Assembly: GCA_021397835.1 (NCBI GenBank)
Contig: JAJFZO010000230.1
Location: forward strand, 3,094,001-3,158,000
Direction: 5' to 3'
Length of the DNA stretch: 64,000 nucleotides
From: Moringa oleifera
Taxonomy: Eukaryota > Streptophyta > Magnoliopsida > Brassicales > Moringaceae
Positions within the stretch are counted from its first letter, which is position 1; each line of letters starts with the position of its first letter. Shown here piece by piece: positions 12,040 through 22,200 of this stretch. Made by a program: the position numbers and the translations under genes. The notes below the pieces were generated by a model. It ran no database searches. It worked only from the letters and a program-made list of their open reading frames with translations, and was not told the origin of the DNA.

Positions 12040-12800
12040 ACCACAAATGGTGGTCGCTCACTTGCTACAAGAAGCCAAGGCCAAAGCCAAGCAAATGTTA
12101 GTGACTGCCTCCGGGCAGTTGTTGGCCAAGACGCAAGTGACCAGCTAACCATTGCAGAGGCTAATAACTACCGTTAGGCAACCGCTAGCCAAGGAAAAGC
12201 TTAGTGACCACTATCAGTGGTCGTCGCTAGATTACTACTTATGGAATGCATAGCTAGTAACCACCAGTCATGGTGGTCGCTAGCTTGTTGTAGCAAGCTG
12301 AGGCCAAAGCTATGGTAGAGGCTAGCAATTGCTCGGCCATGGCACTCGAGGCCAGTTGGCCATTGCAAAGGCTAGTAATTACCCAACGATAATTACTAAC
12401 TAAGAAAAAGCCTAACGACTGCCTCTGGCCACTCGTTGGCTAAGGGAAAGCCTAGCAACTGCCTTCAGGCAGTCGTAAGCCAACGAAGAGGCCAACGTTG
12501 CTCGTGCACAAGGTCAATGACTGCTTTTGTGTAGTCATTAGCCAAGCAAAAGCCTGATAGTAGGAAACTTTCAACTGCCCAAAGTTTGTTACTAGCCAAG
12601 GTGCCCGATCAAGGTCATCTAGCATTGGCCAAGCGAGAGGCCAGCGCTGGCCATGGTGCCTGATTGAGGTCGGGCAGCATTAGCCCAATTTATGTCTAAT
12701 CGAGGTCGACTAGCGTTAGGCATGCATGGCACTTGATCAAGTCGGTTAGTGTTAGAAATGAGGGATTCGCTTGCCATGATTTGGCGACCATGTGTCGACG
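12040..12800. repeat. GC-richer internal repeat block in the CACTA element
   Basis: A region of degenerate, partly inverted 15-30-bp repeats built on GGCCAAGCxAAAGCC, CTAGCGACTGCC and GTGGTGGTCGCTAGC. It contrasts with the AT-rich remainder of the element. It has no long ORF. It lies toward the element's right side, about 400-1150 bases from the right terminus, the position where CACTA elements carry promoter and subterminal repeat DNA; regulatory use is inference. Confidence 0.6.
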
Positions 12801-13344
12801 GTTACCAATCTCTCGTTGTATTAACTGCCAAAATTGTGGTCGTTAATTTATTTAATCTAGCGATCTCGAGGTGGTCACTAACTTATGATTCATCTTGCTA
12901 CCCATTTTTCAATAGTCAAGTGTGATGTATCTATAGTAGATTTGGCCACTAACAACTTCAATCATGAAAAAGTCACTAATATGGTTAAATTTTAAATATG
13001 AAATATTTAAAATTAATTTTAGCGATGAATATTTTATTGATTGTTAAACTTGGTCACTAATCTGTCGCTAATCAATAAGTAAAACAAAATTTTAATTCTG
13101 TAGCAATTATGTCAATAATCCGTCATTAGTTAGTAATTGATTTTATCTGTCATAAATATTTATCATTATTTTCAAATTTTCTTGTAGTGATAGGTTCTTT
13201 CATGTTTAACCTTAGAAACTTTTCTTGTTTACATTTGGCTCTTCTGGCCATCACACCCAATATAATGCATCTTTATTCATGAATGATCAGGTTTCTATTA
13301 AACCAAATGTCTCTATAACATGTTAGGAACACCTCTAGTAACTC

Positions 13345-13855
13345 CAGGTATAGTAACGGATTAGGTTTATGCAAGTACCCAATCTGATCAAACCCTAATA
13401 GAATGGTTCGGGTAATGTTTAATCGGATTTGGGCAGATTTGGATTTGAAATTTAATACCTCAATTAAGTTTGGATCGGGTTCAGATTTTAATTTTTGGGT
13501 ACTTGTTATCTGAATCTGTTTATATAATTATATTAAATGATAAATTTTTTATTTAAAATTTAATCATATTCAGCTTTCAATTTGAATTTGATTATATTAA
13601 ATTTAAAAATTTAGATTTTAAAATTTTATTATTAAATTTTAATTTTTTATTTAATTAATAAAAATTATCTTATTAAAATTTATAATATATATATATAAAT
13701 ATAATAAATAAGTTTAAATGAGTTTGAGTAATATGTGGATAATTACAAATAAATTTGGGATCGGCTCAGATATGTATATTTTAATCGAGTTTAACTTTGA
13801 AATTTTCTAAATGGACAGATATTCGACCCATTGCCATCCATTGCCATCCCTATCT
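13345..13855. mobile_element. Probable non-autonomous repeat inside the LINE
   Basis: An AT-rich block that breaks the LINE between its zf-RVT-like part and its RNase H linker. The right end, on the minus strand, starts AGGGATGGCAATGGATGG, a motif common at the ends of plant non-autonomous repeats rich in GGGTxGGATTxGGGT-type sequence. Similar GGTTCGGGTA and GGATCGGGTTCAG phrases occur at 13400-13490. The boundaries are estimated; no clear target duplication was found. Confidence 0.45.
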
Positions 13856-13869
13856 TTTAACATGATGTA

Positions 13870-14760
13870 TAACTGACTCCTAATAAAAAGCATTTGTCTG
13901 CGGTCTAGATATATAGATACTTAACCTTTAGTGTAATTCTACCCATTCCCTAGAACTGAACCTACACTATAGGAAGAGGACATGTACCAATGTCTCCAAA
14001 CTTGCTTCATAAGAACTTTAACTATCCACAACATGGATTCCCTAGTAGTTTAGCTCTGAGAACATTGATAGAGCTCTATGCAACATACGCTACGTGAACA
14101 CCTAAACTTTTTAAGGAACCTTGGTTTTTCATGTAGACCTCTAGACACCGCTCCTCTGCTCAAGGTTTATGAATCTTATTCAACAATTGTAACACCGTAT
14201 AGTAACCCAATTTAACCTAATAGTTTACCATATGAAGGCCCATCTCATATTAGTTTATCATGTATCAACGTATTACTGAGACGTATGGCTAAAATAGCAT
14301 CAACAACTTCATTCATGAATAAATCTCTTATAGAGGGGACTGGCCACTCCCTTATATCCTGATTGATGAATGATAAGAAGTGAAAAATGGGCTCCATAAT
14401 GCTAGTTTTCTAGGTATCCATTTATCCTCCCAAACATCGAATTAAGTATCATTACCAATTCTCCATCTAGAGCCTTGGTGGATCACTTCTCTGCCTCCAA
14501 GTAAACTATATCAAATATAAGAACCTTAGTTCGACCTTGTCACTGCATAGGGACTGTTGAATGGGAGGTATTTTGCCTTTAACACCTTGTAGTAAAGAGT
14601 GTACCTTTATTGAACGAGTCTCCACCATTGTTTACCCAATAAAGCATGGTTGAAAGCTTTAAAATCTTGAAACCCTAACCCGCCATTAAGTTTTGATAAG
14701 CATAAGGTTTCCAATGACTTCTAATGAATCCTTCAAGATGAGGCTTTGGTTTCCCACTGG
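13870..14760 (-). pseudogene. LINE zf-RVT-like region remnant
   Basis: The minus strand reads LSKLNGGLGFQDFKAFNHAL then LGKQWWRLVQ, KVLKAKYLPF, GREVIHQGSRWRIGN and WEDKWIP. These are the standard phrases that follow the RT domain in plant L1-type LINEs. Several stops interrupt the frame. Confidence 0.7.
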
Positions 14761-15039
14761 AAACTAGCCACAAAACTGTTTAAATTATTGATAAAAAAAA
14801 CTTTGGAAAGATGAAGTAACTCAATATAATTTGGTATACCTTAAGCTACTGCTCCAATAAGCACACCCCAACTTACATGGGAAAGAAATTATTTGTACTA
14901 AACATCCAACAGTGCTTTGAGTCTGCTAAAGAGTCTTGATAGCTCTTGCTTCTTTGATGTCTCTAATATCATTGGGATGCCTAAGTATGGATCACGAAAG
15001 AAATAGCTTAAAATTCAACAGTAAGCATAGTTTATCTTG

Positions 15040-15860
15040 CCTTAGCTTTTCAACAATTGGGCTAAAAAAGATACTTGACTTCTCCATGTTAACTTACTAT
15101 CTTGAGCTCATCTTATAAAGCTTCAAAGTATCTAGTAGATGGAGACATTCCTTCTCAGATGCTCTAAAAAGCAAGAGAGAATCATTAGCAAAGAATAGAT
15201 GACATACTTTGGGGCCATTCCTCACAACAACCACTCCATGAATCTTCTTATTATTCTCAACATAAAACAAGAGGGAAGATAAACCTTTAGCACATAGTAG
15301 AAATAGATAAGGGGAGAGCAAGTCTCCCTACTGTAACTTTCTCCTTGAATGAATAAAGCTCTGAGCTTGCCCATTGATCACAACATGATGGGTTATTGAT
15401 TGGACATATTCCATGATCAATTGGATGAATTTGTCTAAAAACTCCATCATGTGTAACATAGCCTTCAAAAATCTCCACTCAATTCAGTCATAATCTTTTG
15501 GCATATCCAACTTTAAAGTAAGCAAACCTTTACCTCTATGATGTCTCATATTTCTTTTTGCAACGTCTCGTATGCCACTATTGCATTATCATATATTTGC
15601 CCTCCTTGAATAAAAGTAGATTGATTCAAGCTGATAAAGGAAGGAAGCACTTTCTTGAGTCTGTTAGAGATAACCTTAAAGATGAGCTTATATAATACAT
15701 TGCATAGATTGATGGGTCTGAAATCTTTAAGGCTATATGGATCCTTCATCTTCAAGGTCAAATTAATGTTAGTCATATTAATATGGCTTAGTGAACCACG
15801 CTTGTTGAGGAACTCACAAACAACTTTGATTATGTTTTAGCCGATTATACCCTAGTATTT
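15040..15860 (-). pseudogene. LINE reverse transcriptase remnant
   Basis: Three minus-strand open pieces carry consecutive RT blocks: 15776-15546 with LKDFRPINLCNVLYKLIFKV, NRLKKVLP and NQSTFIQGGQIYDNA; 15478-15287 with a degenerate middle; 15321-15097 with LLSPYLFLLCAKGLSSLL and FANDSLLLFRAS. The catalytic motif, normally FADD, reads FAND, so one metal-binding aspartate is lost in addition to the frameshifts. The enzyme copies LINE RNA at a nicked target; this copy cannot work. Confidence 0.85.
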
Positions 15861-16349
15861 TTAAAAGAATACACCATTCATCTCATTTGGTCTTGGAGCC
15901 TTTTTTGGGGCCATCTGTTATAAAGCTACAACCACTTTAGCAGTCATGAAGCTTGTACTTAGAGTGTCTTATTGCATTGGAGTAATCTTACTTAGAGAGT
16001 CTTATTGCATTGGAGTAAGTCTATGCTTAACATGCTGACATACCTGACTAACCATTTGTGAATTAGATGAAAAGAATAAATCTCTGAAGTAGTTCAAAAA
16101 GACTTTGGCTACTGTCGGTTCAAAACTTCTCTAGACCCTTTACATATCCCATACCTTTATTCTTATTCACCTTCCTTCCACTGAAACCTTTTGAGTGGAA
16201 GTACTTTATATTCTTGACCCTAGCTTGTAACTAATGTGTTTTACATCATCGCTGCTAAAACCTCTTCTTTTTTTAACAGTTCATTGAGCTTCTGCCTACA
16301 CTATTCAATTGTATCTGAAACCTTTCCTACCTATCCTTTAATTAATAGT

Positions 16350-17340
16350 TGACCTAAGTCACACTGAAGATTTTTAACCTGCTCAGCCAAGTTCCCAAAA
16401 GTGCTAAAATGCCACTTTGATAGGGTGCGCTGGCAAGCTCGAATCCTCCAAGTAACACCCATGATGTTGGGATGATTCGATAAAGGCCTCTAATTGTCTT
16501 GGATAATTTGTTGACATTCCAAATGAAGTGTCCCCATGTTTTTGAATATGAACTTACATTTCCTGAATATGGTAGCTTTTCGCGATTTAGTGATTATCAA
16601 AGGAAGGTGATCTGAACATACTACCAGTATATGACATTCTAAATAATCTAGAAACATATCCAACTAATTCTTGGTAGCTAGACTTCAATCCAACCTCTTT
16701 TGTATGAGGGTAGAACTAAACCCTTGGGACTGAGTGAACCTTGCGCCTTTAACTAGAAGTTTTTAGAGGTCACAGTCTACAAGGACCTCCCTAAACTTGA
16801 TCATCTAACATAATGGTCTACTTCTACCTCCTTGTTTTTCCTCCTCTGATACAATCTCATTAAAGTTACCCTGGCACAACCATGGTAAAGAGGATTAGGA
16901 CTTAATTTTTCTTAAGAACACCCATTATTATTTTCGACACTGTGTCTTCGGATGTCCATAAAAATCTGTGATCATCTCCATTGTACTTACTAAATATTGT
17001 TTGTAATTAAGACATCAATATGACCTGAAAAATAGGATTTCACTACCACTGCAACCTCTTATCTCCATAGAAGACTCAAACCACCACTTCTGCCTTGTTG
17101 CTTATAGTAAAATAACCTTTCAAACTAAGATTCATCCTTACAATCTTCATCAAAGGAGGATAACCAAAGGTTTGAATTTAATGACCATTCTAGCCAACTT
17201 ATGAACTGACCAAGGAGGTGCTAAACCTCAACAGTGTCATACCATATAACTCATGGCTATTAACAGGGTTGGTGGGATTAATCGCCACTAATAAGCATGT
17301 ACTGATTGGTAATGAAGTATCATACTTTATTCTCTTGGAG
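16350..17340 (-). pseudogene. LINE endonuclease region remnant
   Basis: The minus strand shows RSGGLSLLWR, then SYFSGHIDVLIT, a DFYGHP-like phrase, GNFNEIVSEEEKQGG, RPLC, FREVLVDCDL and LECHILVVCSDHLPLI. This is the order of the plant L1 AP-type endonuclease (GGLALLW, GDFNEI, SDHxPL). Stops interrupt it. The stretch to about 16000 continues into the linker before RT. Confidence 0.7.
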
Positions 17341-17429
17341 CTTTGAGGCATTGGTGAGACTGCATCCTCCTTCACCTTCCTTTCCTCCCTATCCTCCTAA
17401 ACCCCTACAAGGTTGACCATGGATGCCTA

Positions 17430-18240
17430 CCTTTTGGTCTCATCTTTCTTTTCCATGTCACTCCTTGAAGCATCATATTTGCATGCAATTTGGTCGACAA
17501 TCCTGGTTTGCATGGGCATTGTTGACCTCTTTAGGTTGCATGGACTTTAGTCGATAATCTTACCCTCAATTTTCACCTCCATCCTCGATTTTGAAGTAAT
17601 ATGAGGCAATAATCCCTCTGACATTAGATTTTTCGTAGAGTTGGCTATCGAAAGACGATCGAAAGCTGATCCTTCAACCCTGAGCCACGGGCCATAACAC
17701 CTTAAATATTTTTTGCCCATATTTCTTTTATTGATGGCCTACCACTTTCGTCTTTCAGAAGAATAAACCGTTTCTGATCCCTCCTACATAGATAGTTGGC
17801 AATATTTTTTCAATGGCTTTTGAATATTGACCCCAACTCAAATCCTCATCTAACTCTCAAAGGCATTCTTGTTGTTGTCAGCGTCAATTTCCATAACATC
17901 CCCTATGAACTCCTTAATGATCATACCCAACTATTATGTTAATGTATGCTAGTGGTAGTCCATGAACTTGAATCCAAAAAGAACACCATTGTATAATGAA
18001 GTCTGCCAAGGTTGACTTATCGTGCACCTCCTAAAAGACCAGCAACAACTAGTTAAAAGACCATGGTTAATGCTAGAGAACTAGTTCTTTATCGAAAAGT
18101 TTTCCAAACTAGAACAAAAACCTTCGCTCCTTCACACCTTTAACCTTCACTTGCCGTGGGGATCCAAACCTTTGACAAAACCAACCTCATTGTGCTCACA
18201 TTGTATTAAGGTTGGTGAAGGAGACTATCAATAAGGCAAT
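17430..18240 (-). pseudogene. LINE ORF1 (DUF4283-type) remnant
   Basis: The minus strand gives a DUF4283-like pattern: a KVFVLVW phrase, then a 'PW-F' block, FWIQVHGLPLAYIN across two frames, VDADNNKNAFE-like text and IGGIRNGLFF. ORF1 of plant LINEs encodes an RNA-binding gag-like protein. Multiple frameshifts and stops are present. Confidence 0.55.
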
Positions 18241-18419
18241 TCTTACTCGATTCGATTGTATCAGCGATCTAGTCAGTTTCATTAGTAACATCATGTCTTT
18301 CTTCATCAGTCAGGAAGAGTTTTTGCCAAAGGTCTGATTGGTCTTCCTTCATTAGTCGTCGATTGTTAATAGAGTCTTTAGGACTCCTACAAGAGTCCAA
18401 GCATAGCTTTGTCTTCTAA

Positions 18420-19011
18420 GGCCATCTCTAACGATGGGAAAACGGCAAAATACTGTTCAAAATTGGTCAAATCCTTTCTAATGAGACAGTAAATTGCTTT
18501 CTGCAATTTGGTGCAACTACAGTACTGCATTAAATTTGGTACAGCACTGTAATTGCACCAAATGTACTTTTAAAATTTTTTTAATTACTTTTTGAAAGTT
18601 TTTGAATCAAATATATTTTTGATCAATAACTTAATAAATATATAATATCATTAAAAAAATTATATCATTGAGAATATCTCATCAAGATCTTTAAAACAAG
18701 ATCAATATTCAATATATAATTTTATTTTAAAAATTATTAAAAATTATAATTTATTATATAATATTAATTTTTTAAAAAAAATATAAATTAAAATTTTAAA
18801 TTATATTAATTATTTTATTATTTTAAATTAATTAATTAATATTTATAAATATTTTTATTAATAATTATTATTTATATTATTAAAATAATATTATAACACC
18901 AATTTAGTGTAAATAAATTAAAAATAAAAAAAATTTGATGTTAAAATATTCTAAAAAAAAATTTTAACACCAAATCGATATTAAATTTAGTATATATAGT
19001 TGAAGATGGCC
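18420..19011. mobile_element. Harbinger/Tourist-type MITE with TAA target duplication
   Basis: Terminal inverted repeats: left GGCCATCTCTAAC at 18420, right GTTGAAGATGGCC ending 19011 (reverse complement GGCCATCTTCAAC, one mismatch). Both are flanked by TAA (18417-18419 and 19012-19014), the target duplication of PIF/Harbinger elements. The 592-bp interior is AT-rich, has no coding capacity, and repeats GGTGCAATTACAG/CTGTAATTGCACC-like inverted segments near 18510-18565. It is inserted at the 5' side of the LINE. Confidence 0.85.
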
Positions 19012-19027
19012 TAAGCCCCTACTAAGG

Positions 19028-19247
19028 CACATCACGTCCCCTAATACGACGCAACTCTAAGGTTGTAAATACTGTAGGTAGCTTAATTCAGTATTCATTC
19101 ACTTGTTATTTTTTATTCATCAAGGTCTTTTACTAATTTGAGCGTTAGAGGCTGTTCATCTCTTTCTTCAAGTCTTTCACGTCTCAAGCCTAGAGTGTAC
19201 GTCACATCCCCCGGTATGACGCAACTCTAAGGTTATAAATACTGTAG
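19028..19247. repeat. Direct repeat pair of about 50 bp
   Basis: Copies at 19028-19077 and 19199-19247 share GACGCAACTCTAAGGTT, then TATAAATACTGTAG or TGTAAATACTGTAG, with a few mismatches in the left third. They are about 170 bases apart just right of the MITE. They may be part of the LINE 5' leader (minus strand) or of another repeat; nothing coding is seen. Confidence 0.75.
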
Positions 19248-19249
19248 AA

Positions 19250-22200
19250 TTTAACTAGATGGGAATGGTATTAAATTAGATACTATGATGTAATAGAAAA
19301 TAAAATAAAAATTAATTTTAATTTATTTTGGATGTCTTGGCATTAAAGAAGCAATGAAATGTAACATTTATTGCAAGTTTGAATTATATTGTATTTAATT
19401 GGTGAAGATAATAATTGTTTAAATTTTTTATTATTTTTATTATACTTTACTAACTGTTGAAAATATAATTATGAAGTAAATTTTACAAATATGCACAATA
19501 AATTAAATCAAATTTTAAATATTTAATCAATAATATTAACATCCCTGAAAAGAGTTACATTAATCTAAAATAAGTTTTATTCGGAATAGCTTGAAAATTA
19601 CAGTGAAAACAATACATCGTAATTTTTACAAGTTTAAATTGCATTATAATTAATTAATGAACATATAGAATTATCAAATTTGGTTATTTTTTTAAAACAC
19701 CCTCTTGTGTAAGGCTAAAAAGAAAAAAAAACTATAATAATAAAACATTAAATTAAGATTTAAACTGAGATTAAAAGGTGTGTTCGTAAGGTATAAATAA
19801 TATAAGCATAAGAAGCGTAACTGATGATAAAAGAATTTATTGGGATTTAACGTAATTCAAATACAATTATAAACCTTTTGTAAAAGAAAGCAGACGTAAA
19901 TGCAATCAATAAGATATTTATTTTCATATCCTTAGTCAAGAATGTTTAAGATGACACAAGCTTTGCATGCCAATCCTCTCACAATTGATTATGAATGAAC
20001 TCCAAAATTTTTCATGAACATTAAACTCTAAACTTTTGTGACTTAGCTTATTAAGGTGATGAGAACATTATACTCTTTGATCTAGACAACATGTGCAAAT
20101 ATCTTTTATCCTCCTTTCATCTCAGGTATCTTACAATATGATTAGAAGTTTCTTACCTACTTGTTGATATTAAAAAGTGTAGCTATCACGTTTTAAGTTT
20201 AGTGAGAAGATACCTGGGCAATGCTTTGGCAGAGAAATTGATGATGGGAGTGAGCTAGGTCTGGAGTTGATTCTGCAAAAGAGAAGAAGGATGAGAACCA
20301 GTCACCAGGTGTGTTCTATGATCACTCTAATAATGCTTAAGTTAGAGTGAGACTTTGACAACGTAGTATTCTTGAATCGAAAGAGTCTTGGATTGAATAA
20401 GACCTAGCTGGAGTATTTATAGGCATAAAATCATCTTCCATGGCTAAGAAGCTTTTAGAATTAATGGATCAAGAAGTGAGATTCGCACCATGATGTTAGA
20501 ATCTCCATGACCATTCTTATTGCAGGGGATTTTGTTGAGAGAGTCAATTTGTCTTTGTGAAGAAGAAAGGAGTCTTCTAAGGCTTCTATTTTAACCCAGC
20601 AGCAATGGAATGAAGCTGAGCTCTATTAATAGGACTCCGTGATGGGCATCGATAATTATTTTCTTTTTAGCTTCATATAGTTTTGATACGCTTTCATATG
20701 AACTACTAATGTTTTTTTCTTCTTGAAAATATCAAATGGATTGCCAAATGAGTATAAAACATGAGATATGAAAACCCATTGGCCTTAAATATTAAGAAGT
20801 GAAGAAATGAAAGTTGAATTCCATTGCATGAATACTATATGCCAAAAAAAATAAAATTAAAAAGACATCATGTTTCTCTTTTTCAAAAAAAAAAAAATTA
20901 ACAATTGCTTCGTTATTATCACAAGTTCTCCTGCTTCTTCATCATCGATTTCACAAAATTAATCTTGAGAATTTGTTTCATTAACTGCCATAAATCTAAC
21001 TCACCGGCATAAAATTAGGTGATCTTAAACTATTCTTTATGGCAGTAAAAAGTTACAGCCATAGTGAAAGGTCTCACTCTTGATTTAGCAGCTTATTTTT
21101 TTGCATTATGTGTACTGCTAATTGTAATATATTAATTGTACCCTACTTTTGCAAATCAGTATATAGAAAATACAGAAATTCTTACACATTTTTTGTTATA
21201 CGCGCGTTTAGCTATCAATCCTTTTTTATGGGCAAACAAAAGAGTTTAACCTTCAGTAACGGTCCATAGTTCTACTATGAGATGATGACACATCAACTAC
21301 TCATATTCTTGTCCTAGATCATAGGTAATGCTAGTAATCTAATTTTCATCACTAAGTTTATAACCCACTGAAATTTTGAGAATTATTTTCTCTCGGAGAG
21401 ATTATTCTTTTTTAATCTCTAAATATCCTATTCGAGCTGAGCAACTTTAAATTTAGTTTGAAAAACAAACAATGTATTTATGTTTCTTCCATTGAGCATA
21501 GTGTCACAACCAACTAGATCTAGTAGATAACCATCAGAAACACTACCCAAAAGCCAAGTAGAAGGTATTACATTTTGGTTTTGTTAATAATCAATAGCAA
21601 GATTGGGTACCTAATTTCTCATTGAACTAGTCACAGTTTCAAGTGGACAAGTTGCATTCACACTAAGAAATTCTTGAAGACTGAAGACTTGAAGGCCTAA
21701 AACTAGGGTTGGAATGGTCTGCTGCTATTCGGAATGTGTTCTTCAAGTAAGTCATTTCTTTTGGTTTTCAGGGAGTGCATGGAGATTCACCTTGCACATC
21801 TTACTCATTCAGGTTATGTTATGCTATATGGTCTTGGGTTATTGAATAATCTAGTGTTGTTCAGCCACAACACGATGCGTCTCTTCATGCTACTATTGGA
21901 TTTTGAAATGTCAGTGTTGCTCTTTGAGTTTCTCAAAAGGAGCTAATCAAGGTTAGGGGACTTTTGTCGTCTGACCTTGCTTCTGCCATATTAAACAAAT
22001 TCTCACTAATTCTTGGATGAGATTCTTGTCAATTGAGAATTCTTTCTATGCTGGTTCTGAGAAACGCTCAAGATAATGTCTTACTCTTGAACGATTACTT
22101 CATTGAATAAAAGCGTATCTTTTCCTTTTATAGATCTTAGAGTCATAAATTTACTAGAGGTGTTGTCCTTAATATTAAGCTTCTAATGATCCTCCTACAT

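Larger units (their letters stand above)
8570..13189 (-). mobile_element. CACTA (En/Spm) DNA transposon, deletion derivative
   Basis: The left end starts CACTATAAAAAAATTAGC and the right end reads, on the other strand, CACTACAAGAAAATTTG: matching terminal inverted repeats of the CACTA type. Flanking triplets are ACA (8567-8569) and ATA (13190-13192), an imperfect 3-bp target duplication. Both ends carry degenerate subterminal repeats of the form TTTAGCGACTGATTATAATC. Inside, on the minus strand, are a transposase-associated domain remnant (about 10980-10600) and a TNP1-like remnant (about 10440-9180). The tnp2 transposase core expected between them is not visible, so the copy is non-autonomous. 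It sits inside an older LINE. Confidence 0.85.
8083..18416 (-). mobile_element. Dead L1-type LINE, interrupted by nested elements
   Basis: A plant non-LTR retrotransposon read right to left. Recognisable in order are an ORF1 with DUF4283-like sequence (about 18240-17430), an endonuclease region (about 17340-16350), reverse transcriptase (about 15860-15040), a zinc-binding/zf-RVT-like region (about 14760-13870) and, after the CACTA insertion, an RNase H tail (about 8565-8083). Every part has stops and frameshifts. The 5' end may extend past the MITE to about 19250; the 3' end is not sharp. Assignment rests on conserved phrases such as LKDFRPINLCNVLYK, QVHGLPLAYIN-like text in ORF1 and the LNTDASF start of RNase H. 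Confidence 0.85.

Noticed and set aside
12040..12800. Host gene fragment captured by the CACTA element
   Set aside because: The block is GC-richer but made of short degenerate inverted repeats and has no sustained reading frame or known domain.
21734..21946. 70-residue + strand ORF in the 21.7-kb region
   Set aside because: No recognisable motif and no splice or promoter support.
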